Assembly (NCBI GenBank): GCA_963704835.1
Contig: CAVPHW010000011.1
Location: 186,001 to 250,000 of the forward strand
Source: GCA-2746605 sp963704835
GTDB taxonomy: Bacteria; Bacteroidota; Ignavibacteria; Ignavibacteriales; Melioribacteraceae
Reading direction: 5' to 3'
Length of the DNA stretch: 64,000 bases
Below, one piece after another: positions 1 through 9,772 of this stretch. Each line of letters begins with the position of its first letter. Within the stretch, counting starts at the first letter, position 1. The position numbers were made by a program, and so were the translations under genes. The notes beneath the pieces were generated by a model, which saw only the letters and a list, made by a program, of their open reading frames with translations, made no database searches and was not told where the DNA came from.

Positions 1-1454
1 TGTGTAATGTATTCTGATGAAATACCAATCCCGGTATCAATAATATCAACCTGAAGATCACCATATTCATTAGTGAAAGGTTTTATAGTTATAGAACCTT
101 TCTCGGTATACTTAATAGCATTGTCAATTAGGTTAATGAACATCTGACCAACAGAATATTGATCACATACTACCCTACTTGGAGTTGATGAACTTACTAA
201 TTCTAATTTAATTCCCTTACTTAAGGCGCTGTTACTTAATTCTTTTATGATCGGCCATAAGACATCATCTTCTAAGTCTAATTCAGTTAATTTAATTTCA
301 TATTTTTGATTTTGGTTTTTAGAAACATTTAGGATTAGATCAATTGTTCTGGTAAGTCTATTTCCTCCACGTTCAATATACTCAAATGTTTCAGCCATTT
401 CTTGGCTTAGCTGGTCTTTCAATTCACTTTTTATCAGCGATGAAAAACTTAATATTGAATTTAATGGTGTTCTTATTTCATGAGAAATTTGGGCTAAAAA
501 ATCAGATTTTATTCTAACTGCTTCTTCAGCTTCTTGCTTCGCTTTTAGTATTTCGTCTTCATATTTTTTTCGTTCAATAACTCTAGAAATTTGAGCAGCC
601 ACCAATTCCATTACTTCCTTATTCTCTAAGGAATATTGGTTCCCAAAATAATCTTTCATTATAATTGCACCAATAATATTGTTTTGTATTTTTAAGGGAA
701 TACCAATTATTGTTCTTGGCTTAATAGCATATTTAAGAAAAGTAGAGTTTTCTAATAAAAATTCTATGTTCAATTCATCAAGTAAAACTGGAATCTTGTT
801 ATTTTGGACATACCGAAACTCTTCAATTAAATTTGGTGTTTCATCAAACTCGTATTCACTCTGAATAAATGGAAACTCAATATGCTGATTTGTTGAGTTT
901 ATTAAACAGACAGCAAAATTACTAATTGGCATTAATTGGGTTACTGATTTATATATTGAAGCATAGAACTCTACATCAAGGGGTGAGCTGTTAACTAGGT
1001 TGGAAATTTCTAATAATGTAGATTGAAGTAATTCATTTTTCAGACGACCAGTAATATTCACTGCAGTAGTTATTCTTAGTTTATTACCTTCGTCATCATT
1101 AACCTTAAGATTTGTAGTCTGAATATAAAAATAGGTCCCATTTTTATGTTTTACTTTTTCTTCAGCTTTAAGAATATTTGTGCCGTTAAATATCTTTAAG
1201 TGGTTTTCATCAACAACCGGTTTTGAATCATCAGAAAGTAATGAAGAATAGTTTAAGCCTATTAATTCCTCTTTTTCATAACCAAACATATCAACAAATA
1301 TTTTGTTGAGTTCAATGATTTTACCCTCATAATTAACAATACAAATTGCATTTTGTGTATCATTAAAATAGGATTTAAACAGATTAATGTACTTCCCTTG
1401 GGGAATGTCTGTTAAGCTACTTTCGCTATATGATTGTTTATTGTTTTCGAACAT
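1..1454 (-). CDS. PAS-GAF sensor histidine kinase (3' end outside window)
   Basis: Translating the minus strand from the ATG at 1454 gives 484 codons with no stop before the window edge. A PAS domain (about residues 25-130; IVNYEGKIIELN, then FGYEKEELIG) is followed by a GAF-like domain (about 140-290). The HisKA H-box is AQISHEIRTPLNS with phospho-acceptor His near residue 325. The HATPase domain shows the N-box LIDNAIKYTEKG and the start of the G1 box, DTGIGIS. No membrane segment is visible, so it is probably a cytoplasmic sensor of a small ligand or redox signal. It is divergent from the ferredoxin gene at 1589, and no response regulator lies next to it inside the window. The kinase assignment is firm; the signal is unknown. 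Confidence 0.9.
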   Translation of the reverse strand, partial: MFENNKQSYSESSLTDIPQGKYINLFKSYFNDTQNAICIVNYEGKIIELNKIFVDMFGYEKEELIGLNYSSLLSDDSKPVVDENHLKIFNGTNILKAEEKVKHKNGTYFYIQTTNLKVNDDEGNKLRITTAVNITGRLKNELLQSTLLEISNLVNSSPLDVEFYASIYKSVTQLMPISNFAVCLINSTNQHIEFPFIQSEYEFDETPNLIEEFRYVQNNKIPVLLDELNIEFLLENSTFLKYAIKPRTIIGIPLKIQNNIIGAIIMKDYFGNQYSLENKEVMELVAAQISRVIERKKYEDEILKAKQEAEEAVRIKSDFLAQISHEIRTPLNSILSFSSLIKSELKDQLSQEMAETFEYIERGGNRLTRTIDLILNVSKNQNQKYEIKLTELDLEDDVLWPIIKELSNSALSKGIKLELVSSSTPSRVVCDQYSVGQMFINLIDNAIKYTEKGSITIKPFTNEYGDLQVDIIDTGIGISSEYIT

Positions 1455-1588
1455 TATTATGCATTTTTAGATTGCTACATCATTATCGAGAAAATATTTG
1501 AGTTTTTAACATAATTCTTAGATTAATCTTTTAAATTCACTCAACCAATCTTTATTTTAAGTTTCTCATTTTTTAGAAGGGATTTTCA

Positions 1589-1789
1589 ATGTTAATGATC
1601 CAAATTTTGGAAGATAAATGTGATTTTTGTGGATGTTGTGTCGGTGTATGTCCTGAAGATGCAATTGAACTTAAGGAAGCGAGTATTAAAATTATTGAAC
1701 CGCTCTGTACAAATTGTGCAAAATGTGTCTGGTCATGTCCAATTGAAGTTCTTAAATTTAATAGGAATGGAGTTGAGGTGTTAGAATAA
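1589..1789 (+). CDS. 2x[4Fe-4S] ferredoxin
   Basis: A 66-residue protein with two complete cluster-binding motifs: C11-x2-C14-x2-C17-x3-C21-P and C40-x2-C43-x2-C46-x3-C50-P. This is the bacterial-type dicluster ferredoxin layout, with almost nothing outside the cluster-binding core. A purine-rich site (AGAAGGGA) precedes the ATG at 1589; a second in-frame ATG at 1595 is a possible alternative. The stop codon overlaps the start of the next gene (TAATG), so the two are almost certainly co-translated. The ferredoxin is therefore the likely electron donor for the downstream flavoprotein, as seen for some geranylgeranyl reductases that use ferredoxin rather than NADPH. The donor role is inference from gene order. 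Confidence 0.93.
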   Translation: MLMIQILEDKCDFCGCCVGVCPEDAIELKEASIKIIEPLCTNCAKCVWSCPIEVLKFNRNGVEVLE

Positions 1790-2958
1790 TGAAAAATGAG
1801 TATGATATAATTGTTGTAGGTGCTGGACCAGCTGGATCAATAGCTGCCAAATTTGCTGCTGAGCAAGGGGTTTCCGTGTTAATGTTGGAAAAAGATAGAG
1901 ATGTTGGTTATCCAGTAAGATGCGGTGAAGCAGTAAGTAAAGCAGGAATTGAAGAATTTATTGCTCCGGATCCTAAATGGATTGCAGCGGAAATTACCAG
2001 ATTTAGTTTTATTTCTCCAGATAAAACTGAAGTTGTAATACCATTTGAGGGAAAAGGATGCATATTAGAACGTAAAATATTTGATTATGAACTTGCAAAT
2101 ATAGCTGCAAATTTTGGAACAGATGTTTTAACTAGAGCATATGTAAATGAGTTGATAATAGATGAAAATAAAGTGAGTGGAGTTAAGTTTGAGCATAGAG
2201 GTAAGACGCATGAAGTTAAAGCAAAAATTGTAATTGGAGCTGATGGAGTTGAATCACGAATTGGGAGGTGGGCTGGATTAAAAACACACTCTGATTTTAG
2301 GGATATGGAAAGTGGAATCCAAATAACTGCTGCAAATATTAATGTACACCCAGAAACTTGTTATTTCTATTGGGGGAGTGAATATGCCCCACAAGGTTAT
2401 CTTTGGATATTTCCCAAAGGAAATAATTTAGCAAATATTGGGCTGGCTATAACTGGAGATGTGGGAAAAAAAAGGTCGGCACTATCATTTCTAAATGCAT
2501 TTATGGAAAACTATTATCCAAAGGCATCTATTTTATCTTCTGTTGCCGGGGGAATTCCATTTACTCCGACCCTAGAAAAAATTGTTGGTCCCGGTTTAAT
2601 GCTTGTTGGTGATGCCGCTCGTCAGATTAATCCACTTTCTGGTGGTGGAATTGTAAGTGGAATGATTGGAGGAAGCATAGCTGGTAAAGTTGCTGGTGAA
2701 GCAATTATAAAAAATGATTTGAATTACATTAATCAGTATGAATCCCTTTGGCACAAAAGGTTAGGCAAAAGACATGAAACCTTTAATAGAATTAAGAATG
2801 GAATTTACAAAATCAAAGATGAAAAATATGATCAAATAGCGCATTCATTGGCAAAGTTACCAGATGATAAAAGATCGCTAGGTAATGTTGCTAGGCAGGC
2901 GGTGCTCAGCAATCCTTCATTGTTAATTGATGTTGCAAAGGTCTTTTTTAGTAAATAG
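1789..2958 (+). CDS. Geranylgeranyl reductase family FAD-dependent oxidoreductase
   Basis: A 389-residue flavoprotein of the geranylgeranyl reductase / p-hydroxybenzoate hydroxylase fold. An N-terminal dinucleotide-binding motif (VVGAGPAGSIAA, residues about 9-20) is followed by the acidic end of strand 2 (LEKDRDVG), a GADGVESR motif near residue 147, and the second FAD motif LVGDAARQINPLSGGG near residue 273. Family members saturate double bonds of isoprenoid chains in archaeal lipids, chlorophyll side chains or menaquinones. This organism should lack the first two, so menaquinone side-chain reduction is the most likely role, but the sequence does not prove it. It is translationally coupled to the ferredoxin at 1589. 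Confidence 0.85.
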   Translation: MKNEYDIIVVGAGPAGSIAAKFAAEQGVSVLMLEKDRDVGYPVRCGEAVSKAGIEEFIAPDPKWIAAEITRFSFISPDKTEVVIPFEGKGCILERKIFDYELANIAANFGTDVLTRAYVNELIIDENKVSGVKFEHRGKTHEVKAKIVIGADGVESRIGRWAGLKTHSDFRDMESGIQITAANINVHPETCYFYWGSEYAPQGYLWIFPKGNNLANIGLAITGDVGKKRSALSFLNAFMENYYPKASILSSVAGGIPFTPTLEKIVGPGLMLVGDAARQINPLSGGGIVSGMIGGSIAGKVAGEAIIKNDLNYINQYESLWHKRLGKRHETFNRIKNGIYKIKDEKYDQIAHSLAKLPDDKRSLGNVARQAVLSNPSLLIDVAKVFFSK

Positions 2959-2993
2959 CAAAACAGTTTATTCTCTTAGAATTTTATTGTTTT

Positions 2994-4703
2994 TTACTTT
3001 AGAAGTAAAATCTTTTTTGTTTGAGTAAACCCTTCAGATACAATAGTACACAAGTACATTCCGGAAGAAACACCTTCAGCATTCCATTGGATGTAGTGCT
3101 TACCCTCACTTTGATAACCATTAAATAATGTCTTTTCAAGTTCCCCAAGGTTATTATAAATACTAATTTTAGTATTTGATGGTTTAGCTAGTTGATAAAA
3201 TACAGTGGTAGTTATATTAAATGGGTTTGGGAATACCTTTAATTCATTAGTGAATTCTGTTGGTTTATTGTCGACAACTTCAGTAATTGTTGAATTTCCG
3301 TAAATAGAAATGTTGTGTAAAATTGGGTTTCCGGTTTTATAAATTTTTAGAGAATGTAACCCTTTTTCAATAGGCTCATCAACCACAATAGTTCTTGGCA
3401 TACTTTGCAAATAGTTTCCCATAATGGAACCAACATTACCTGATCCAAAATCTTTATTATCAATTTCAATTCTTAGATTATCTACTACTGAAAAAGTACC
3501 CGCAACCAAAAAGGTAATATTAGAAGATTGTTCCGTTATAAACGAAATTGTTTTCCATAATCCATTTGTTTCCTCGGCTCTTTCATTGTATTGCTTATTA
3601 TAAATAACCTTACCATTCTCAGAAAACAATACAATCACATCACTTAAAAATGGTGTAATATCGGTGTGAATTTCTAAAGAATGATTCCCTGAATTTACTT
3701 TAACAGGTAAAGAAAGAGCAGTTCCATTTCCATTTAATACATCACCATTTAAAGAATTTTCATTATCCCAACCAAAATCAAAATTATCCAAAACTATTTT
3801 AAGATCATCATCTTCATCCGAGTTGTGGTAAGATTCAGCACTACCATTCAAATATATTAGTGCATCTCCATTTGTTGGAGTATTAAAAGGATAGTTTTTC
3901 CAGAGGGATTTTGATTTCCCACTTGGGAATGTATTTGGACTTTCCCAAAAAATAATGTTCCCTTTAGTTTCTCGTTTAATAGCAGGTCCATTTGTACCTG
4001 AAATCTCAACAAAATCAACAAGCATTTCAGATCCCTTAGAATTATTGTTCCAAAAATTAGCGGGATTATTAATGTTGATTACCCTATTGTCAATCCAAAC
4101 GTCAAATCTCATTTTTTCATTAGGTATATGAGAAGTTGTAACGTAGACTTGGGAATCATTTATTAGTAAGAAAGTACTATCAGGTTTCCAGATAATTGAA
4201 TAAGTATTCCACTCATTTTCTTTAATTGTGTTTTTTAAATCATATGTTTGCCGATTTGTAACAGTATCTCCGCTAACTCCAAATAGTGACCAATTGTAGG
4301 TAACCGCCAAGTTATCACTTCCTTGTTGCATAACCCAAGCAACGTCATAATCGAATAAAATATCTTGAAGAGTTAAATCACCATCCCAAAATCCCCAACC
4401 TCTTGATCCAATATGCTGTGGAGAATATTTGAGTCGAACCCTTAATTGTGTGCCTGGTAAATACGGTTCTGTTGGGTCGTAAATTTCTGTATTACAGTAT
4501 TCCGAAGCTATTGCATTAACTAAATTCAGTTTTAACAATCCATTCTCTACTGTGGGAATAGATTGGTTTCCGTCTGCCCGCCAATACCAATAGTTATTTT
4601 TTGCTTTAAAATCATCTTGCAATAAAACTTGACTCTGTAACCAAGTATTTGTTGAAAAAAATAATAGTAATGCAGATAAAAAAAGTTTTATAGATTTATT
4701 CAT
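2994..4703 (-). CDS. Secreted lectin-like protein with T9SS sorting domain
   Basis: A 569-residue protein with a cleavable signal peptide (hydrophobic LFLSALLLFF, then SQ near residue 25). Residues about 28-235 resemble a concanavalin-A-like/GH16-like jelly roll (WYWRADGNQS, RGWGFWDGD, MRFDVWIDNR), but no ExDxxE catalytic motif is visible, so binding rather than hydrolysis is more likely. Two further beta-rich repeats follow (about 255-360 and 370-465; both contain LWK..SF and LKI.LD-type strands). The C-terminal 80 residues form a type A sorting domain (FPNPFN, YNNLGE, SSGMYLCTI, TKKILLLK). The gene lies 12 nt downstream of a closely related paralogue and is probably co-transcribed with it. 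Confidence 0.82.
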   Translation of the reverse strand: MNKSIKLFLSALLLFFSTNTWLQSQVLLQDDFKAKNNYWYWRADGNQSIPTVENGLLKLNLVNAIASEYCNTEIYDPTEPYLPGTQLRVRLKYSPQHIGSRGWGFWDGDLTLQDILFDYDVAWVMQQGSDNLAVTYNWSLFGVSGDTVTNRQTYDLKNTIKENEWNTYSIIWKPDSTFLLINDSQVYVTTSHIPNEKMRFDVWIDNRVININNPANFWNNNSKGSEMLVDFVEISGTNGPAIKRETKGNIIFWESPNTFPSGKSKSLWKNYPFNTPTNGDALIYLNGSAESYHNSDEDDDLKIVLDNFDFGWDNENSLNGDVLNGNGTALSLPVKVNSGNHSLEIHTDITPFLSDVIVLFSENGKVIYNKQYNERAEETNGLWKTISFITEQSSNITFLVAGTFSVVDNLRIEIDNKDFGSGNVGSIMGNYLQSMPRTIVVDEPIEKGLHSLKIYKTGNPILHNISIYGNSTITEVVDNKPTEFTNELKVFPNPFNITTTVFYQLAKPSNTKISIYNNLGELEKTLFNGYQSEGKHYIQWNAEGVSSGMYLCTIVSEGFTQTKKILLLK

Positions 4704-4715
4704 AGTTAGTTTCGA

Positions 4716-6507
4716 TTATTCTATTGGAATAGTTACTGAGCTTAATATAGGTAAATGATTTCTATGATAAACTGCACAGTAATAATTTCCAGGATTAATT
4801 CCAACAAATTTTAGATTGCCGCCATCTATATCTACAATATTACCAAATTTATTTAAAAGAGCAGCTCTAAAATATTGCTTGGTTGGTGTTGTTTGGTTGT
4901 CTCTTAACTCAATTAAAACCCAATCTATTATATTAGGTGGAGTGATATTGATTTCTTCTTCACCTTTATAATTCCAAGGTGATGCATTAAATGGTTGCGA
5001 CATAGGAAAATCATCATTGTGAACAATACTGGAAACCATTGTATTGTTTGAGTAAGAACCTTCTAAAAAAGCATTTAAATTTACATAAGATATTTTTACT
5101 CCATAACAAGCTACACTAAATAATTTTGGCTTACCGGTTTCGTAAATATTTACGACATGATTGCCTGGAGGAATTACCTTTTTGATTACAACTGTTTTGG
5201 GGATTCCATCAAGCTCATTTCCATCAATTGCATTTTCACCTGTCCATAAATAATCAGTTCCATCAATTTCTACCTTAATTTGATCTCCTGAAAACCCTGT
5301 TCCTGATAAGAGAAAAATAATTTCATTTTCTTTATAAGTGTCAAAACTTATTGTTTTCCATAAACCGTCACCATTTGTTTTAGTCTGGTTATAAGTTTCA
5401 TTTATTAATACTTGACCATTTTCAGAAAATAGTACAATCGCATCTCTTAAAAATGGAGTAACATCAGAAAACAATTGTAATTTATGATCGGATGCACTAA
5501 TATCTGAGGTTAGAACAATTGAAGACCCAGTTCCGTTGATAATGTTTCCATCAAGAGAACTCGCAGTATTCCAGCCAGAATCAATATCATCCAATACAAC
5601 TTTTAAATCATCATCATCACTAACTGTTCCGTAGGATTCAGCATTGCCAGTAATAAATACTAAAGCTTTCCCTGCAGTTGTGGTATTAAATTCGTACTCT
5701 TTCCACAATGTACTAACTTTACCAGAGGCATGTGTGTTTGGACTGTCCCATATTTTAATAATTCCAGAGGGAGTTCGAGGAATGCTTGGTCCATTTATCC
5801 CCGATACTTCAACAAAATCAACTAACATTACTGAGCCAGTAGAATTATTGTTCAGGAATACAAAAGGATTAGTAATATCAATTACTCTATTATCAATCCA
5901 AATATCAACTCGCATTTTATCATTTGGATTATGAAGTGTTGAGGTGAAAAGGAGGTTTTCATCCAGATACAAAAAACTAGTATCTGCTCTCCAAATTATA
6001 TTATAAGTATGCCACAGAGTCTCGTCAACTATACCCTTTAAATTAAAGGTGTCTCTACTAAAAATAGAGTTAGTATTTACTCCAAATAAAGACCAATTAT
6101 AAGCCGCCCCATAAATTGGTCCACCTTGTTGCATGATCCAAGCTACATCATAATCTGTTAATAGCGAGATAAAATCAATATCACCATCCCAAAAACCCCA
6201 ACCTCTAGAACCAATATGTTGAGGAGAACATTTAAGTCTAATTTTAACTTGTGTACCTGACTAAATATGGCTCAGTTGGATTATATATTTCTGTATTACA
6301 ATATTGATCTGCTATAGCATTAATTAATTCTAACTTAAGCAATCCGTTTCCAACAGTTGGCTCCGTTTGATTTCCATCCTCCCGGAAATACCAATGGTCA
6401 CTTTTATGCACAAAATCGTCTTGAAGAAGTGCTTGTGCCAACAAGCTTTTACCTTCTGAAAGGAATGCAAAAAATGCAATAAAGAGTATTTTTATTATAA
6501 AATTCAT
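4716..6507 (-). CDS. Lectin-like secreted paralogue, frame broken once, no sorting domain
   Basis: The 5' part (6244-6507) encodes a signal peptide and the opening DDFVHKSDHWYFREDGNQ, closely matching the gene at 2994-4703. The frame is lost at about 6261, where one extra base (TTA-G-TCA-GGT) stands before a codon run reading GTQVKIRLKCSPQHIGSRG. Correcting it joins the next frame without any stop. The remainder (4716-6134) repeats the same beta-rich modules and ends in a domain containing FLEGSY, SPWNYKG, IDWVLIELRD and YHRNHL, which I recall from many Bacteroidota surface proteins, where more sequence usually follows. Here the protein stops right after it and has no PNPFN sorting domain. 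Whether this is a true truncation or a second error is open. Confidence 0.72.
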
Positions 6508-6834
6508 TGTGGTAGAAATTAAAGTAAATATAAGTTGAGTAAAATATTTAGTTTTTATTCACTTACGCAAAGGACAAATGGTTAATAAATAAATAAATTC
6601 AATAAATTATGTGTTAAATATCACAGTAACACAGATAATGAGCCTTGCTGATGGTATAATCCAATGATCAGTATTTAAAATGAATTTTTATTAATATTTA
6701 GCGATCTTTAGATTAGTAAATAATAATTTAATAAAGTTGATATTGCTTCAAAAATGGCTAACTGCAATTTTAATAAAATTAAGACTATTTTAGTACGAAT
6801 CATACTTTGAGTATCTAGGAAGCATTTAATAAAA
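6508..6834. other. Divergent intergenic region (327 bp)
   Basis: This very AT-rich spacer lies between the minus-strand lectin-like gene and the plus-strand histidine kinase at 6835. It must hold both promoters. I see no strong hairpin, no repeat and no credible short gene in it. Confidence 0.6.
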
Positions 6835-8325
6835 ATGAAAAACTTTGTGTTACAATTTATAGAAAATTATTCTTCACAAATAATTGAAATTTGGATTTCA
6901 AGACTTTCTCAAAAAATTAAAAATAAAATTCCATCTGCAGAATTAGAAACCTTCATTAAATCTTTTCTAGAAATATTAACAAATTGTGAAAAAATAGAAA
7001 GTTGTGAAAAGTTGACATTTTTTTTATCGACAAGTTATGATCTGTTTTCTAGTCAAAAATTAACTATGCCCGAAATTAATAGAATATTTTCAGTCGGCAA
7101 GAATTCAATTTTTGAAATTATAAAAATGCATAACAGTTCAAAATATACTTTTTTAATGGTGCACGAATTTCTTGATGTAATTTTTGATCAAATTTACTCT
7201 GAATATTTAGAGATACATCAAGAAAATAAAGTGAAAATACTTTCGGAGGGAAGAGATCGTCTACTTAAAAAATTAGAAATAAATCAGCAATATTTACAAA
7301 ATATTTTGCAATACTCTGATTCAGCAATTATGGTAGTCGACGCGAATGAGGAATTTATTGCTTGGAATAAAGGTGCTGAAAAAATATTTGGATATTTGCC
7401 AGAGGAAATCATTGGTAAAAATTCTTCCACTTTTTTGCCGGAAGGTGATAAATACTTACATGAATTAAAAAATATAGTTGACGAAGTTAAAGCAAAAGGC
7501 TTTGTAAAAATTGTTGAAACTGAAAGGATGACTAAAGATAATAGAATGATTCCAGTTCAATTGAATGTTGCAATGTTGCCAGGTGAAGATAATAGCTATG
7601 CTGGAAGAACAGTCGTGATTACAGATGTTTCTGAAGTAAGAAAGCTTCAACAACAAGTCGATCAATCTGAAAAACTCGCGGTAATTGGTCAACTTGCAGC
7701 CGGTGTTGCCCATGAAATTGGCAATCCACTAGCATCAATTTCATCAATTGTTCAAATTTTGCAAAGGAAGTCAAAAGATCAATTTATAAGTGATCAGCTA
7801 GCAAATGTAAAAGATAACATTTCAAGAATTTCTAAAATAGTTAGAGAACTTGTTGATTTATCTAGACCGCCAAGTCATGATGAAAGCATAACTCAAATAA
7901 ATGAAGTTATTAAAACGGCTGTGGGTATAGTTAAATATGATAAACGTGTTAAAAGAGTAGAGTTTAAAACCTATCTTGACGAAAATTTACCATTAATAAA
8001 AGTTGTTCCGGACCAGCTCATTCAGGTGTTTATTAATATTTTGATCAACGCTTTAGACGCTATAGAAGGAGAAGGAATAATCAAAGTAAAATCATCTTAT
8101 GATGAAAAATATATTTTTGTGAGTTTATTGGATAATGGATGTGGTATGGAGCTGGAAACAATTACAAGAATATTCGACCCATTTTTTTCTACCAAACAAG
8201 TTGGTAAAGGAACCGGACTTGGTTTATCAGTGAGTTTTGGGATTGTAAAAAAAATTGGTGGTGATATTAAAGTAAATAGTAAATTGGGTAATGGAAGTGA
8301 ATTTATTGTTCAAATTCCACTATAG
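6835..8325 (+). CDS. PAS-domain sensor histidine kinase, NtrB-like
   Basis: A 496-residue kinase. Residues 1-135 are all-helical and resemble the globin-like N-terminal domain of RsbR/RsbRD-type sensors (inference from pattern: FIENYSSQIIEIWISRL at the start and a long closing helix). A PAS domain spans about 160-275 (SAIMVVDANEEFIAWN, FGYLPEEIIGKN). The H-box GVAHEIGNPLASISS places the phospho-His near residue 293; this HEIGNPL form is typical of NtrB/ZraS/AtoS kinases. The HATPase domain shows INILINALDAIEGEG, DNGCGM and GKGTGLGLS. No membrane segment is visible. A sigma-54 response regulator begins 16 nt downstream, so the two form a cognate pair. Confidence 0.9.
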   Translation: MKNFVLQFIENYSSQIIEIWISRLSQKIKNKIPSAELETFIKSFLEILTNCEKIESCEKLTFFLSTSYDLFSSQKLTMPEINRIFSVGKNSIFEIIKMHNSSKYTFLMVHEFLDVIFDQIYSEYLEIHQENKVKILSEGRDRLLKKLEINQQYLQNILQYSDSAIMVVDANEEFIAWNKGAEKIFGYLPEEIIGKNSSTFLPEGDKYLHELKNIVDEVKAKGFVKIVETERMTKDNRMIPVQLNVAMLPGEDNSYAGRTVVITDVSEVRKLQQQVDQSEKLAVIGQLAAGVAHEIGNPLASISSIVQILQRKSKDQFISDQLANVKDNISRISKIVRELVDLSRPPSHDESITQINEVIKTAVGIVKYDKRVKRVEFKTYLDENLPLIKVVPDQLIQVFINILINALDAIEGEGIIKVKSSYDEKYIFVSLLDNGCGMELETITRIFDPFFSTKQVGKGTGLGLSVSFGIVKKIGGDIKVNSKLGNGSEFIVQIPL

Positions 8326-8341
8326 CTTAAAATAAAGGAAT

Positions 8342-9709
8342 ATGATGGATACTAAAATTTTAATAGTTGACGATGAAAAAGGCATACGTGATTCTTTAAA
8401 AATGGTCTTGGCCGATGAAGGTTTTTCTACTGTTGCTGTATCAAATGGCTTGGAAGCTCTTGAGGAAATTAAAAATAATGAATTCCATTTAGTAATTTCT
8501 GATATTAAAATGCCTGGATTAGACGGTATTGAGCTTTTGGAACAATGTTCAAAGATATCTCCGGAAACTTATTTCATTATAATGACGGCCTATGCTTCTG
8601 TTGAAACTGCAATAAGCTCCTTAAGAAATGGTGCTTACGATTACTTATTAAAACCAGTTGAGTTTGATGATCTGTTATTCAAAGTAAAAAGACTTTTGGA
8701 TTTTAAAAAAATCTCTGACGAAAATAAATTTCTCCGTCAAAAAATATCTTCATCTGCGGATTTTGAAAATATCATTGGTAAGAGTGAACCAATGAAGAAA
8801 ATATTTAAAATTATTTCTCAAGTAGCACCAACTAATACAAACATATTTATTTCTGGAAAAAGCGGAACTGGTAAAGAGCTTGTTGCAAAAGCAATACATT
8901 TTAATAGTAAAAGGAAAGACAAAATATTTTTACCAATAAATTGCGGTGCTATTTCTGAGAATCTTATTGAAAGTGAGTTGTTTGGTCATAGAAAGGGATC
9001 TTTTACCGGAGCTATTGGTGATAAAGATGGACTTTTTAAAGTTGCTGATGGTGGGACTTTATTTTTAGATGAAATTGGTGATCTTCCATTAAATTTACAA
9101 GTGAAACTGCTTCGGGCAATTGAGGATAAAGCGTTTATGCCTGTTGGAGGAGTTAGACCTGTTCAAACTGATGTTAGAATAATTGCAGCAACTAACCAAG
9201 ATATTTACGAAAAGACACTCAAAGGGGAGTTTAGAGAAGATCTATATTATAGATTAAATGTTGTTGAAATTAAATTACCCTCATTAAATGAAAGGCGCGA
9301 TGATATTCCTATTTTAGTAAATCATTTTGTTGAAAAATACTGCAATGAAATGGCCAAACCATTGCTTGGGGTAAGTAATGAAACAATTAAAAAATTAATT
9401 AATTATGATTGGCGCGGTGGTGTTAGAGAACTTGAAAATATTATAGAAAGAGCGATAATATTCTCTGGAGGAGATAAAATTGAGGTAGATGATCTTGCAC
9501 AAAGCAATAATACTTTTGTCAGTCTTAACAATATGCCCGAATCATTAAAAGATGCTACCTTGATTTTTGAAAAGGAACATATAAATAGAGTTATTAGTAA
9601 ATACGATAATAATAAAGAAGAAGCTGCAAAAGCATTAGATATAGGGTTGTCATCTTTGTATAGAAAAATGGAGTTAATGGGAATTCCAACTAGACCATTA
9701 AAAGATTAA
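8342..9709 (+). CDS. NtrC-family sigma-54-dependent response regulator
   Basis: 455 residues with the full NtrC layout. The receiver (about 1-120) has the acidic pair IVDDEKG, phospho-acceptor Asp54 (SDIKMPGLDG), T in MTAYAS and the conserved Lys in LLKPVE. The AAA+ domain (about 142-370) has a Walker A with Lys in place of Glu (GKSGTGKE), the sigma-54 contact loop GSFTGA instead of the commoner GAFTGA, Walker B LFLDEIGDL and the arginine-finger region FREDLYYRLNV. A Fis-type helix-turn-helix closes the protein (EEAAKALDIGLSSLYRKM). It should activate RNA polymerase-sigma-54 at distant promoters when phosphorylated by the kinase encoded just upstream. Target genes cannot be read from the window. 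Confidence 0.93.
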   Translation: MMDTKILIVDDEKGIRDSLKMVLADEGFSTVAVSNGLEALEEIKNNEFHLVISDIKMPGLDGIELLEQCSKISPETYFIIMTAYASVETAISSLRNGAYDYLLKPVEFDDLLFKVKRLLDFKKISDENKFLRQKISSSADFENIIGKSEPMKKIFKIISQVAPTNTNIFISGKSGTGKELVAKAIHFNSKRKDKIFLPINCGAISENLIESELFGHRKGSFTGAIGDKDGLFKVADGGTLFLDEIGDLPLNLQVKLLRAIEDKAFMPVGGVRPVQTDVRIIAATNQDIYEKTLKGEFREDLYYRLNVVEIKLPSLNERRDDIPILVNHFVEKYCNEMAKPLLGVSNETIKKLINYDWRGGVRELENIIERAIIFSGGDKIEVDDLAQSNNTFVSLNNMPESLKDATLIFEKEHINRVISKYDNNKEEAAKALDIGLSSLYRKMELMGIPTRPLKD

Positions 9710-9772
9710 AATTATTATTTATGTAATTTATTTTTGGAATGAAGAGAGTAAGTTTATTAAAATTTGTGGAAT

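Noticed and set aside
2994..6507. A GH16 glycoside hydrolase call for the lectin-like pair
   Set aside because: The jelly-roll pattern is there, but I cannot find the ExDxxE catalytic motif, so only a lectin-like call is made.
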